Positions 42,964 to 52,345 of a DNA stretch of 64,000 nt are shown here, one piece after another. Each line of letters begins with the position of its first letter. Within the stretch, counting starts at the first letter, position 1. The notes beneath the pieces are model-generated. The model had not been told where the DNA came from and made no database searches. It worked only from the letters and a program-made list of their open reading frames with translations. Made by a program: the position numbers and the translations under genes. The DNA is from Ornithinibacillus salinisoli (GTDB lineage Bacteria; Bacillota; Bacilli; Bacillales; Amphibacillaceae), in assembly GCF_042682545.1 (NCBI RefSeq), contig NZ_JBHUHQ010000016.1, one strand, 5' to 3'.

Positions 42964-44658
42964 ATGAAAAAAAGATTACAATTTAAAAGTATTCGTACGA
43001 AGCTATTAGCCGGTTTTTCATTAATTATATTATTAGCAATTATTATGGGTGGATATAATTATTATGCAGTTAATCAAACAATGACAAATACAAAGGATAT
43101 CGTAGAAAAAGAGATGGAATTATTAATTGCTGACGAGAAGTTATCTTTTGATATGGCGGAAAGAACAGCATTATTGCGAGGGTATCTATTATATGATGAC
43201 CCAGAATTCAGAAATAAGTTTGAAGGTTTTACGGAAGAAAGTATTGCACTAGAAAATAAGGTATTAGAGTTAAGTGAATCGGATCAGATTAAAGAAATAA
43301 TAGATAAGAAGATACAATGGGGAACATTTACTGACGAAGTATTTGCAGCCTATGATCGTGGTGATAAAGAACGAGCTTTGGAGATTATGAGGGATGATGT
43401 ACAACCACTTTCTGAAGAATTAATGGATAGTTTACATGAAATGTCAACTATTAGAGAGGAAGCAATCAACGAAGAAGGCAAAGATATAATATCAACAGGT
43501 GAAATCACTTTAATAATTGGAATTATCTTATCCATAGCAATAATAATCATTGGTATATTCATAGCTATCTTTACTTCTCAATCTATATCTAAGCCGATAA
43601 AAACACTGATGGAGCGAATGAAATCAATTGCAGATGGTAATTTAAATAATGCTCCTCTTGAACCGAAATCAAGAGATGAAATCGGACAACTAGTAACTTC
43701 GACAAACGAAATGAATGAAAGCATGAGGCAATTATTGACACAAATCAATTCTGTATCAGAAGTGGTTTCTTCCCAAAGTGAAGAGCTCACACAATCCGCG
43801 AATGAGGTTAAAGCTGGTACGGAGCAAGTTGCGACAACGATGCAGGAACTGTCATCTGGCTCAGAAACACAAGCTAACAGTGCTAGTGACTTAGCGTCCA
43901 TGATGAGTTCGTTTACAAACCTTGTTCAAGAAGCCAATGAAAAGGGTGGATTAATTGAAAAGGCATCCGAGGATGTATTAGGAATGACGGATGAAGGAAG
44001 TAAATTAATGACAAGTTCATCAAACCAAATGAATAAAATTGATGATATCGTGAAAGATGCTATTCAAAAAGTTCAAGGTTTAGATAATCAGTCACAAGAG
44101 ATTTCCAATTTAGTAACAGTTATAAAAGATGTTGCAGAGCAAACGAACCTACTCGCATTAAATGCTGCAATTGAAGCGGCTAGAGCTGGCGAGCATGGAA
44201 AAGGCTTTGCTGTAGTAGCGGATGAAGTAAGAAAACTTGCAGAGCAAGTATCAAACTCGGTTAGCGATATTACTAGAATCGTATCTGGCATACAACATGA
44301 ATCGAAAGTGGTATCAGATTCACTACAAGGAAGCTATACAGAAGTGGAGAATGGCAAGAAATCATTACAAACAACAAGTGAAACTTTTAGTGGTATTAGT
44401 ATGTATGTGACAGAGATGGCCAATAGTATAAAAGCTGCATCTGAGAATTTAACTACTATTGCATCAAACAGTCAGCAAATGAGTACTTCCATTGAAGAAA
44501 TTGCCGCAATATCTGAAGAATCAGCTGCAGGGATCGAACAGACTTCTGCTTCTTCACAACAAACTACAAGTACCATGGAAGAAGTTGCTGGAAGCTCTGA
44601 ACACCTTGCCAAGTTAGCAGAGGAATTGAATGGCTTAGTGCGTCAGTTTAAATTATAA
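42964..44658 (+). CDS. Methyl-accepting chemotaxis protein (4HB type)
   Basis: 564 aa from ATG 42964 (GTGAGGGTG before it); an ATG at 42946 would add 6 residues. Helix 1 is about 10-35, a four-helix-bundle sensor about 36-185 lies outside, helix 2 about 187-210, HAMP about 211-262, then a coiled-coil signalling domain whose hairpin tip is EQTNLLALNAAIEAARAGEHGKGFAVVADEVRKLAE. Ligand unknown. In the riboswitch 2 operon. Confidence 0.93.
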   Translation: MKKRLQFKSIRTKLLAGFSLIILLAIIMGGYNYYAVNQTMTNTKDIVEKEMELLIADEKLSFDMAERTALLRGYLLYDDPEFRNKFEGFTEESIALENKVLELSESDQIKEIIDKKIQWGTFTDEVFAAYDRGDKERALEIMRDDVQPLSEELMDSLHEMSTIREEAINEEGKDIISTGEITLIIGIILSIAIIIIGIFIAIFTSQSISKPIKTLMERMKSIADGNLNNAPLEPKSRDEIGQLVTSTNEMNESMRQLLTQINSVSEVVSSQSEELTQSANEVKAGTEQVATTMQELSSGSETQANSASDLASMMSSFTNLVQEANEKGGLIEKASEDVLGMTDEGSKLMTSSSNQMNKIDDIVKDAIQKVQGLDNQSQEISNLVTVIKDVAEQTNLLALNAAIEAARAGEHGKGFAVVADEVRKLAEQVSNSVSDITRIVSGIQHESKVVSDSLQGSYTEVENGKKSLQTTSETFSGISMYVTEMANSIKAASENLTTIASNSQQMSTSIEEIAAISEESAAGIEQTSASSQQTTSTMEEVAGSSEHLAKLAEELNGLVRQFKL

Positions 44659-44670
44659 TTTCTAAGCAAA

Positions 44671-44707
44671 GTAAATGATGGTTTGTTATATACAGATCAT
44701 CATTTAC
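44671..44707 (+). terminator. Hairpin between the receptor and EAL genes
   Basis: GTAAATGATG and CATCATTTAC form a perfect 10-bp stem, but no T run follows. It could reduce rather than stop transcription into the EAL gene. Confidence 0.4.
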
Positions 44708-44748
44708 TATAATTCTCAAATATAATGTTTTGAAATGGGTGCAAATAA

Positions 44749-45462
44749 ATGAATTTGTCAGAGAATGTTACATTATGTAGCGATAAAAAATTTTATCACG
44801 CTGTTCAACCAATCATTAAAACATCTACAAATGATGTATTTGGATATGAGGCTCTACTGCGTTCTAAAGATTTACTTAGCCCAGAATCAATATTTCAGTA
44901 TTACAAAGAAAAGAATCTTTTATTTAACCTTGACATGAGTTCCATTATTGAAGCATGTAGCAAGTTAAAAGATATACCCAAATGGGAAGACGCCTATTTA
45001 TTTTTAAATATATATCCATCTACTTTAATTAATCCAGCATTTTATAACCAACTCCCGAAACTACATTCCAAAATTAAACCAAGTTCAATAGTGTTTGAGA
45101 TTAATGAAGAGGACAAAGAAATGAATTTATCAGAAATAAAAAATGTTGTAAAAGAGCTTAAACAACGTGGGTATTTAATAGCTCTTGATGATATTGGTAA
45201 AGGAGAATCAAGTTTTAAATCCTTACTTGAGATAGAGCCTAATATTGCAAAGATTGATCGTGCTTATGCAAGTAATTTAGCCAAATCGAATAAAAAACAA
45301 AAGATGATTGAATTGATAATGCAACTTTTTGGCAGCGATATACCAGTAGTCCTTGAAGGGATAGAATCGGAAGAGGATTATTTAACTGCTAAAGATTTAG
45401 GTGTACCTCTGATGCAAGGCTATTACTTTGGAAGACCGGACCTAGTACAACATTATATATAG
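44749..45462 (+). CDS. EAL-domain c-di-GMP phosphodiesterase
   Basis: 237 aa, a stand-alone EAL domain without sensor. Catalytic residues appear intact: GYEALLR (EAL at 34-36), Asn in FLNIYP, Glu in VFEINEED, the Asp pair in ALDDIGKG, Lys in AKIDR, Glu in LEGIES and Gln in QGYYFGRP. It should hydrolyse c-di-GMP. Its place downstream of a c-di-GMP riboswitch, inside a chemotaxis operon, suggests local feedback on c-di-GMP or coupling of chemotaxis to it. Activity is predicted only. Confidence 0.88.
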   Translation: MNLSENVTLCSDKKFYHAVQPIIKTSTNDVFGYEALLRSKDLLSPESIFQYYKEKNLLFNLDMSSIIEACSKLKDIPKWEDAYLFLNIYPSTLINPAFYNQLPKLHSKIKPSSIVFEINEEDKEMNLSEIKNVVKELKQRGYLIALDDIGKGESSFKSLLEIEPNIAKIDRAYASNLAKSNKKQKMIELIMQLFGSDIPVVLEGIESEEDYLTAKDLGVPLMQGYYFGRPDLVQHYI

Positions 45463-45497
45463 ATAACATTTTAAAAAAGGAATGAGGAGAATGCCTA

Positions 45498-47525
45498 ATG
45501 AAAATAAAAGGAAAAAGTAAAAAATTAAATTTAAACTTTTTTAATAAATCAATTAGAAATCAAATATTATTTCCATTTATATTATTGATAATCATTGCTG
45601 GGGTAGTAGTATCAGGTGTTAGTTATAACTATAGTGTAAAAACAACAACGGAAGAATTAACTACAAGTGTAGAAGGACAAATGGTTACGATGGATGATAC
45701 GTTTGAATTGTTTTTTCAAAATATAGATAATACATTGGATCTTTTTATCCGTAAAGATTTGTTAAGCCAATATGATCCAGATAATCGTGAAGAAATCATT
45801 CAAAATTTAGGAGAAGCAGGAGAAAGTAATAAATCCATTTTAAATATTTATACAGGTATTGATGAAACAGGCGACATGATCGTATATCCTGTTGCGGAAT
45901 TAGGTGATGATTTTAATGTTAAAGAAAGACCTTGGTATCAAGATGCTGTTTCTGCAAATGGAGAAACAGTTTGGACAGAGCCATATGAAGATACTGCCAC
46001 TGGTGAAATGGTAGTAACTGCAGCCAAGGCTTATTACACTAACGATAGACTCATCGGTGTAATGGGTATCGATGTAACCATTACAACTTTGCTTGAAATG
46101 ATAGAAGGCATAGAAATTGGTGACACAGGTTATGCCGTTCTAATGGATCATGCGGGTAGTTATATTGCACACCCGGATAGTGAGTACATTGGAAAGGACG
46201 AGTCACAAGAGGAATATTTTCAAAAAATAGCGGAGAGTGGCGAGCAGGGAATTGTTGAATACCAATTGGAAGGCGAAGATAAAGTTATGGGATTTGCTAA
46301 AAATCCTACAACTGAATGGATTATTGGTGGAACTGTTTATGTGGATGAATTTAAACAAAAAGCAAGATCTATTATATTACCGATAGCTATCAGTTTGGGA
46401 GTAGTACTAATACTAGCAATTACCGCTTCTATATTTATTACGAGAAGAATCACTACCCCAATTAAGAAATTGCAAGAAACGATGAAGGAAGTAGAAAATG
46501 GTAACTTAGTTGCTCGTGTAGATACGAATCGAAAGGATGAAATAGGTCAGTTATCTCAAAGTTTTAAAAATATGTTAGACCAAATGCGGGGTATGATGCA
46601 GAAAGTGTCAACTATTTCATTCAGTGTTTCAGAAGCATCGCAAACATTAGTGGCTAGTGCCGAAGAGAATACAGCATCTGCAAATGAAGTAGCTACAACG
46701 ATGGAAGAAATAGCGTCTGGTGCAGCTGATCAATCGGAACTAATGGAACAGAGTACGAAGGCTGCAGATAGTTTATCAGAAATGATAAAACAGATTGAAG
46801 AACAAAATAGAAATATTCATGAAGAATCAAAATCAATGAAAGTGGCTTCAGAAGAAGGGGCTACCATTATTGCAGAACTACGAGATCAATCCATTAAAAC
46901 TGGAAAAATGACAAAGGAAATGGTTCAAGCTATTCATTCACTTGACAACAGATCAACGGATATTAGTAAGATAGTTGAGAAGATTACAGATGTAGCAACT
47001 CAGACGAACTTATTAGCTTTAAATGCAGCAATTGAGGCAGCAAGAGCTGGAGAAAATGGTCGTGGATTTGCAGTTGTAGCTGATGAAGTCCGTAAATTAG
47101 CCGAACAAACAGAACATGCACTTGGAGATATTTCAGGACTAATTTCAGAAATGCAAGAAGAAATGAAATCAACTGTTACGTTAATTAACACTACGGATGA
47201 AGTGATTCAGACTCAAGAACAATCTGTAAATAAAACGGGAAGTTCGTTTAGCAGTATTTCGCAAACGATAAATACGAATAATGAGTTAATAGAAAAAGTA
47301 ATGGGATTAATGGAAAAAATGATTGAACAAGAAAAGAAAATATCTTCTAATATCATGAATAATGCATCCATTAGTCAGGAAGCGGCTGCAGGTACGGAAG
47401 AAGTATCAGCTTCCATTGAAGAGCAAACGGCATCCATGGAGCATTTGAATAACTTAGCTAGTGAACTTGAGTCATACTCCATGCAAATGCAAGAGGAAAT
47501 AGATAGGTTTAAAATAAATAACTAA
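45498..47525 (+). CDS. Methyl-accepting chemotaxis protein (dCache type)
   Basis: 675 aa. Helix 1 about 22-45; a dCache_1 sensor outside (about 46-290) with KERPWYQDAV, TAAKAYY, GVMGIDVTI and IAHPD; helix 2 about 295-317; HAMP; and a cytoplasmic domain with tip QTNLLALNAAIEAARAGENGRGFAVVADEVRKLAEQ. The sensor motif resembles amino-acid- or amine-binding dCache domains; the ligand is not assigned. Last gene of the operon, followed by a terminator. Confidence 0.94.
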   Translation: MKIKGKSKKLNLNFFNKSIRNQILFPFILLIIIAGVVVSGVSYNYSVKTTTEELTTSVEGQMVTMDDTFELFFQNIDNTLDLFIRKDLLSQYDPDNREEIIQNLGEAGESNKSILNIYTGIDETGDMIVYPVAELGDDFNVKERPWYQDAVSANGETVWTEPYEDTATGEMVVTAAKAYYTNDRLIGVMGIDVTITTLLEMIEGIEIGDTGYAVLMDHAGSYIAHPDSEYIGKDESQEEYFQKIAESGEQGIVEYQLEGEDKVMGFAKNPTTEWIIGGTVYVDEFKQKARSIILPIAISLGVVLILAITASIFITRRITTPIKKLQETMKEVENGNLVARVDTNRKDEIGQLSQSFKNMLDQMRGMMQKVSTISFSVSEASQTLVASAEENTASANEVATTMEEIASGAADQSELMEQSTKAADSLSEMIKQIEEQNRNIHEESKSMKVASEEGATIIAELRDQSIKTGKMTKEMVQAIHSLDNRSTDISKIVEKITDVATQTNLLALNAAIEAARAGENGRGFAVVADEVRKLAEQTEHALGDISGLISEMQEEMKSTVTLINTTDEVIQTQEQSVNKTGSSFSSISQTINTNNELIEKVMGLMEKMIEQEKKISSNIMNNASISQEAAAGTEEVSASIEEQTASMEHLNNLASELESYSMQMQEEIDRFKINN

Positions 47526-47538
47526 CACATTCTAAATC

Positions 47539-47578
47539 GCACAGTAATTCACATATGAATTCACTGTGCAATTTTATT
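47539..47578 (+). terminator. Terminator of the chemotaxis operon
   Basis: GCACAGT-AATTC and GAATTCACTGTGC form the stem, followed by AATTTTATT. Confidence 0.75.
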
Positions 47579-47763
47579 GTATTATTACGGGCTATCTTCA
47601 ATATGGAAGTTGACTCCTCACAATCATTCATTGATGCAGAAGTAATGATTGTAGGTTTAGTAAGTATAAGTGTTTTAATCTATTTGGAAAAATAGTAACC
47701 TTATAAATATACTTGATTCGAAATAGTTTAATATATGTACTTTCTAAGGAGGAAGTTGACAGA

Positions 47764-48363
47764 GTGATAAATTACTTAGGAACACCCAAAATTGAAACCG
47801 ATCGATTAATCCTAAGAAAGTTGGAACTCAAGGATGCTCAAAACATTTTTGACAACTGGCTTTCAGATAAAAGAGTAGCTGACAATCGTATAAGTCCCGC
47901 ACATAAGAAAGTTTCGGAAACAATGGAAAGGGTTGCTAAGATTGTAAGTGAATATGATTCTAAGGAATGTTGTTATTGGGGTATTGTGCAGAAGGGTAAC
48001 AGGGAACTAATTGGAGAAATCGATTTGTATAACTTTGATATTGCCACTAATAACTGTGAAGTAAGCTATTCACTTGGTTATAACTGGTGGAATCATGGCT
48101 ATGGAACGGAAGCTTTACGTGTGGTCGTGGAATTTGCTTTTAAGCATATGAATATTCACAAAATATCGGCAGCCCATAACGTTGATAATCCTGCATCTGG
48201 GAAAATTATGAGAAAAGTCGGGATGCAGCAAGAAGGAGTAATTCGACATATGATTCGGAATGCCAAGAATCAATACAAGGACTGTGTGGTTTGTGGTATT
48301 CTTCAAGAAGATTATATAAAAAACACAGCCAGTGAACAAACTTTTATCCTTAATATTGAATGA
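47764..48363 (+). CDS. RimJ/RimL-type GNAT acetyltransferase
   Basis: 199 aa from GTG 47764, 11 bases after AAGGAGG; the frame extends to 47713 without a better start. It has IETDRLILRKLELKDA, the GNAT acetyl-CoA region YNWWNHGYGTEALRVVVEFAF, and NPASGKIMRKVGMQQEG, typical of ribosomal-protein-alanine or related N-acetyltransferases. Stands alone. A 30-codon frame at 47603-47695 upstream has no SD and is not called. Confidence 0.85.
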   Translation: MINYLGTPKIETDRLILRKLELKDAQNIFDNWLSDKRVADNRISPAHKKVSETMERVAKIVSEYDSKECCYWGIVQKGNRELIGEIDLYNFDIATNNCEVSYSLGYNWWNHGYGTEALRVVVEFAFKHMNIHKISAAHNVDNPASGKIMRKVGMQQEGVIRHMIRNAKNQYKDCVVCGILQEDYIKNTASEQTFILNIE

Positions 48364-48514
48364 AGAAATATACAATAGTGGGGAATAATATATGAAGGAA
48401 AAAGTTATACAGTAAAGTATTTTACTTTTCGAAAAACAGGGATTCAGTTAAGCGTCTATCCAGGATATTTACCTATCCATAATTTACAATAATCTGAAAA
48501 TAGAGAACAAACTG

Positions 48515-48542
48515 TTGAATTTTATGGGAAAACATGTATAAT
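48515..48542 (+). promoter_or_regulatory. Sigma-A promoter for the TAXI-TRAP operon
   Basis: TTGAAT (48515-48520), 16 bases, TATAAT (48537-48542). It lies about 110 bases before the TAXI start. Confidence 0.65.
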
Positions 48543-48653
48543 TATAGTATGCTTCTATACATGTGCTTTGTACATACTAATTACTTCATTCACCAGTGAC
48601 ATATGAAAGCGATGCCATTTGGAAGCACAAAAATATTGAAAAGGGGTATGTAC

Positions 48654-49649
48654 ATGAGAAAAAAGAAATTACTAGGCTTTGTTGGTATACTTTTTAGTAT
48701 GGTGCTATTACTTACTGCTTGTGGCGGTGAGGCGAAAAATATTGCAATTGGACCAGCTGGAAGTGCTACCAATACTGTATCTAAGCTTATTTTTGAAGCT
48801 TACGGATTAGAAGATGGAGATTATAATGAATATGAAGAGGGATTTGGAGATGCTGCTGATGGAGTTCAAGATGGTAACATTGATATTTCTGTCGGAATCT
48901 TAGGATTACCTGCTGGAAGCATAGAAAACTTACAGGCGTCTGCTGGAGACGTGAAAATGCTAAGTCTTTCTAGTGATGCAATTGAATATATTGAGGAAAA
49001 CAGTGCCTATAGAGAGATGGTTATCCCAGCTGATGCATATGATTTCCTTGAAGAAGACGTTACAACTATTACTGCATACGCTATTCTTATGGGGAATACT
49101 AATATGATTAGTGAAGAGTTAGGATATGAATTAGCGAAAGCAATGGTCGAAAATTCTGATGAAATCAGTCATGCACAAGGTGCTCAAATGACGTTAGAAA
49201 ATGCATTGAATGGGTTAGAAGAGAACTTACCTATCCATCCAGGTGCTGCTAAGTATTATGAAGAACAAGGGTTAGAATTTGATAATCCAATAGCAGAAAT
49301 TAATGTTTCTGACCAACCGTCCGAATTAGTTCTAGGAACAGGAAGCTCAGGTGGAACTTACTTCCCACTTGGAGGGGAGATGGCTACAGTTTGGAACAAT
49401 AATATTGACGGGATCAATGTTACAAGTAGAGAAACTGGTGCTTCTTTAGAAAACTTAGCTAAAATGGGTAACGATGAAATGCACTTAGGTATGACTGTTC
49501 ATGGTCCTGCAATTGATGCTGTGAATGGAAGTGGAGACTTTAATGAAGCCATTGAAAATGTAGCTTTCATTGGTCATATTTATCCAGAAGTTGTTCAAAT
49601 CGTAACTCGTGAGGAATTTGGTATTGAAAGCTTCGATGATTTGAAATAG
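48654..49649 (+). CDS. TAXI-family TRAP binding lipoprotein, circularly permuted
   Basis: 331 aa from ATG 48654 (AAGGGG 7 bases before). Lipobox LTAC at 20-23. Canonical TAXI proteins run: IGTGGTGGTYYPLGG half, then ...YPEVVQIV...DLKGK, then VGxxGSGTE...ILEAYGL half, ending LPxHPGAxKYYxExG. Here residues 29-208 are the second half (IAIGPAGSATNTVSKLIFEAYGL to LPIHPGAAKYYEEQGL), a linker of about 15 follows, and residues 224-331 are the first half (LVLGTGSSGGTYFPLGG to YPEVVQIVTREEFGIESFDDLK, then stop). The cut is exactly at the DLK/GK hinge. All family motifs are present once. The adjoining permease implies it still works. Confidence 0.85.
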   Translation: MRKKKLLGFVGILFSMVLLLTACGGEAKNIAIGPAGSATNTVSKLIFEAYGLEDGDYNEYEEGFGDAADGVQDGNIDISVGILGLPAGSIENLQASAGDVKMLSLSSDAIEYIEENSAYREMVIPADAYDFLEEDVTTITAYAILMGNTNMISEELGYELAKAMVENSDEISHAQGAQMTLENALNGLEENLPIHPGAAKYYEEQGLEFDNPIAEINVSDQPSELVLGTGSSGGTYFPLGGEMATVWNNNIDGINVTSRETGASLENLAKMGNDEMHLGMTVHGPAIDAVNGSGDFNEAIENVAFIGHIYPEVVQIVTREEFGIESFDDLK

Positions 49650-49692
49650 AAGATAATTTCATAGCATCGACTAACCTTATTGGAAAAGGATT

Positions 49693-49723
49693 GGGATCTT
49701 TGCTTCGTGGAGATCCCTTTCTT
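49693..49723 (+). terminator. Hairpin between TAXI protein and permease genes
   Basis: GGGATCT and AGATCCC around 11 bases, followed by TTTCTTTC. Probably a partial terminator that favours binding protein over permease. Confidence 0.65.
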
Positions 49724-49753
49724 TCTACCTAGATTTAGAAGGGATGTGGTTAG

Positions 49754-51718
49754 ATGAAAGAAAACAAACCAGTCGAGCAAGCAAATACACAGGAAATATT
49801 AGAGAAATATGACAAAGAAAGTAATTACCGTGTCAAGATTGGAAAATGGGCCTGGGTGATAACTTTTTTAGGTGTATCCTTAACAGTTTTCCATTTATAT
49901 ACAGCCGCCTCAAGTGTCTTACCTTCCCAACAACAGGGTGCGATTCATTTAGGTACAGCCCTAGGAATTATCTTTTTACTCTTCCCGGCAAAAAAAGGAT
50001 TGCAGAAAAAACAAAAGTCAATTCCATGGTATGACGTTGCTTTAGCGTTTACTGCAATGTATGCCGGTTATCATAAGATTATTTTTTATGATAGACTTTC
50101 CCTTGCAACAATTAATGGATATACCACATTAGATATTATCGTGGCGATTATTGGTATATTGTTACTTCTTGAAGCGACAAGACGTACAGTTGGTGTTCCA
50201 ATTATTATAGTTGCAAGTATCATGATTCTGTACACACTTTATGGAAAGTTTATTCCGACAACAGTATTATCACACGCAGGATTCTCATTTAGTGATATTA
50301 CTACCAATCTTTGGTTTAGAACGAGTGGTGTATTTGGAATTCCTATCCAAATTTCCGCAAAGTTTATCTTCCTATTCCTTTTCTTCGGTGTTATTCTCGT
50401 ACATACGAAAATTGGTCAATTTTTTAACGATCTAGCTTTTGCCCTAACTGGAAGATTCACTGGTGGTACTGCAAAGGCTGCAGTAGCAGCTAGTTCACTA
50501 CAAGGAATGGTTTCCGGTAGTTCGGTAGGAAATACGGTTGCTTCTGGCTCGTTTACGATTCCTATGATGAAACGAGCAGGTTTTAAACCGGAATTTGCGG
50601 CAGCGACGGAAGCTTCTGCATCAACTGGTGGACAAATCATGCCACCACTAATGGGGGCAGCAGCATTCATTATGATGGAATATTTAGGCGTAGACTATGG
50701 AACAGTTATGTTGGCTGCTGTAGTTCCGGCCATCCTATATTTTTTTGGGATTTTTATCGGATCACATTTTGAGGCAAAAAGGCTGAAAATTCATGGGTTA
50801 CCGAAGTCGGAACTTCCAAGCTTCCGTAAATTAATGATGAAAAATGGATTTATGTTACTTCCGTTATTTATTATTGTTGGAACAATCCTAGTTGGTTACA
50901 CACCACAAAGGGCTGCGCTCATGGGTATTTTAGCAGCGTTTTTAATAAGCTTTATTCGCAAAGAAACTCGTATGAATTTCAAAAAAATTATAGATGTGTT
51001 TGAACAAGGGGCACGTGTTGCATTACCAGTTATCTCAGCCTGTGCTACGGCGGGTATTATCGCTGGTGTCGTTAGTATTACAGGTCTTGGTAATAAATTC
51101 GCTGCAGGAATTATCGCTTTGTCAGGCGGCATTTTACCATTCGCACTTATCTTCACGATGATTGCATGTATCATCTTAGGAATGGGCTTACCGACAACTG
51201 CAAACTATGTAGTCACTGCAACAATTGCAGCACCTGTACTTATTAATGAGTTCGGTGTTGCACCAATCGCAGCACATATGTTTGTGTTCTATTTTGGTAT
51301 CGTAGCTGATATTACTCCACCTGTTTGTTTAGCGGCATATGCTGGAGCAGGTATAGCTGGTGCGAACCCATTTAAGTCGGGTGTTAATGCAGTAAAGCTT
51401 GCGATTGCTGCCTTTATCGTTCCATATATATTCATCTATAATCCAATTCTTGTATTAGTAGATGCTACACCACTGCTGTTTATTACTTCTGTAACGACAG
51501 CGTTACTTGGGATTATGGCAGTTAGTAGTGCTGTTATTGGTTTCTTTATCCGTCATTCAAGAAATTGGGAAAGAATCTTATTATTTGCTGGTGGTATCTT
51601 AATGATCTTACCTGAGATCCTTACTAGTGCAATTGGAATTTCAATTATGATAGCTGTATGGTTTTTGCAAAAACAGCGTAAAGACGATGGCGGAACTGTT
51701 TTGCAAGGTTCTGTGTAA
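49754..51718 (+). CDS. TRAP transporter permease, fused 4TM/12TM
   Basis: 654 aa with about 16-18 membrane helices: the small DctQ-like subunit is fused to the large DctM-like one, as is usual for TAXI systems. Signatures: GTAKAAVAASSLQGMVSGSSVGNTVASGSFTIPMMKR, EASASTGGQIMPPLMGAAAFIM, GMGLPTTANYVV, PPVCLAAYAGAGI. It uses the sodium gradient with the lipoprotein encoded before it. Relatives carry glutamate, dicarboxylates and other acids; substrate unknown. A large terminator follows. Confidence 0.92.
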   Translation: MKENKPVEQANTQEILEKYDKESNYRVKIGKWAWVITFLGVSLTVFHLYTAASSVLPSQQQGAIHLGTALGIIFLLFPAKKGLQKKQKSIPWYDVALAFTAMYAGYHKIIFYDRLSLATINGYTTLDIIVAIIGILLLLEATRRTVGVPIIIVASIMILYTLYGKFIPTTVLSHAGFSFSDITTNLWFRTSGVFGIPIQISAKFIFLFLFFGVILVHTKIGQFFNDLAFALTGRFTGGTAKAAVAASSLQGMVSGSSVGNTVASGSFTIPMMKRAGFKPEFAAATEASASTGGQIMPPLMGAAAFIMMEYLGVDYGTVMLAAVVPAILYFFGIFIGSHFEAKRLKIHGLPKSELPSFRKLMMKNGFMLLPLFIIVGTILVGYTPQRAALMGILAAFLISFIRKETRMNFKKIIDVFEQGARVALPVISACATAGIIAGVVSITGLGNKFAAGIIALSGGILPFALIFTMIACIILGMGLPTTANYVVTATIAAPVLINEFGVAPIAAHMFVFYFGIVADITPPVCLAAYAGAGIAGANPFKSGVNAVKLAIAAFIVPYIFIYNPILVLVDATPLLFITSVTTALLGIMAVSSAVIGFFIRHSRNWERILLFAGGILMILPEILTSAIGISIMIAVWFLQKQRKDDGGTVLQGSV

Positions 51719-51768
51719 AGTAAGTGAATAGGAATGGAGAGGCTGGGGCAAAAGTGCTTTAGTCAAAG

Positions 51769-51832
51769 AAAAATCCAAACTATAAAATTCAAAATTCTTC
51801 TATTAGAATTCGAATTAGTTTGGATTTTTTCT
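51769..51832 (+). terminator. Large terminator after the TRAP permease
   Basis: AAAAATCCAAACTA and TAGTTTGGATTTTTT form a 14-bp outer stem; the interior GAATT elements pair further. A T-rich tail follows. Confidence 0.85.
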
Positions 51833-51910
51833 TTTGGGGTGTTTTCTTACTTTGTTGTTAATCATACATAGAATGCGACATAACTTAAAAAGATGGCGTG
51901 CTTCTGAATA

Positions 51911-52345
51911 AAGTGTCAAACGGTCGCTCATAGCAGTAATGAATGCCCGAATGAAGAGAGTAAAGTGCCAAACGGTCGCTCATAGCAGTGATGAAAACCC
52001 GAATGAAGAGAAAAAAATGCCAAACGGTCGCTCATAGGAGTAATGAAAGCCAGAATGAAGAGAGTAAAGTGCCAAACGGTCGCTCATAGCAGTGATGAAA
52101 ACCCGAATGAGGAGAAAAAAATGCCAAACGGTCGCTCATAGGAGTAATGAAAGCCAGAATGAAGAGAATAAAGTGTCAAATGGTCGCTCATAGCAGTAAT
52201 GAAAGCCCGAATGAAGAGAAAAAAATGCCAAACGGTCGCTCATAGCAGTAATGAAAACCCGAATGAAGAGAATAAAGTGTCAAATGGTCGCTCATAGCAG
52301 TGATGAAAACCCATATGAAGAGAAAATAATCAATGGTCACGTTGC
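51911..52345. repeat. Tandem array of 52-bp repeats
   Basis: GGTCGCTCATA recurs with the preceding base at 51921, 51973, 52025, 52077, 52129, 52181, 52233 and 52285: eight units each exactly 52 bp apart, then a decayed ninth at 52334. Units alternate in their A-rich part (AGTAAAGTG or AATAAAGTG against AAAAAAATG), giving a 104-bp super-repeat; units 2-3 and 4-5 differ at about 3 of 104 positions. There are no unique spacers, so this is not CRISPR; 52 is not a multiple of 3, so it is not a coding repeat. Confidence 0.95.

Noticed and set aside
47603..47695. 30-codon frame with a hydrophobic end
   Set aside because: No ribosome site and no match; perhaps a remnant but not supportable.
48603..49649. 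TAXI gene as a truncated pseudogene
   Set aside because: All motifs of both halves are present once in a single open frame with lipobox and SD, so order is changed but nothing is missing.
51911..52345. CRISPR-like array
   Set aside because: Units are continuous 52-bp repeats with no unique spacers and no cas genes nearby.
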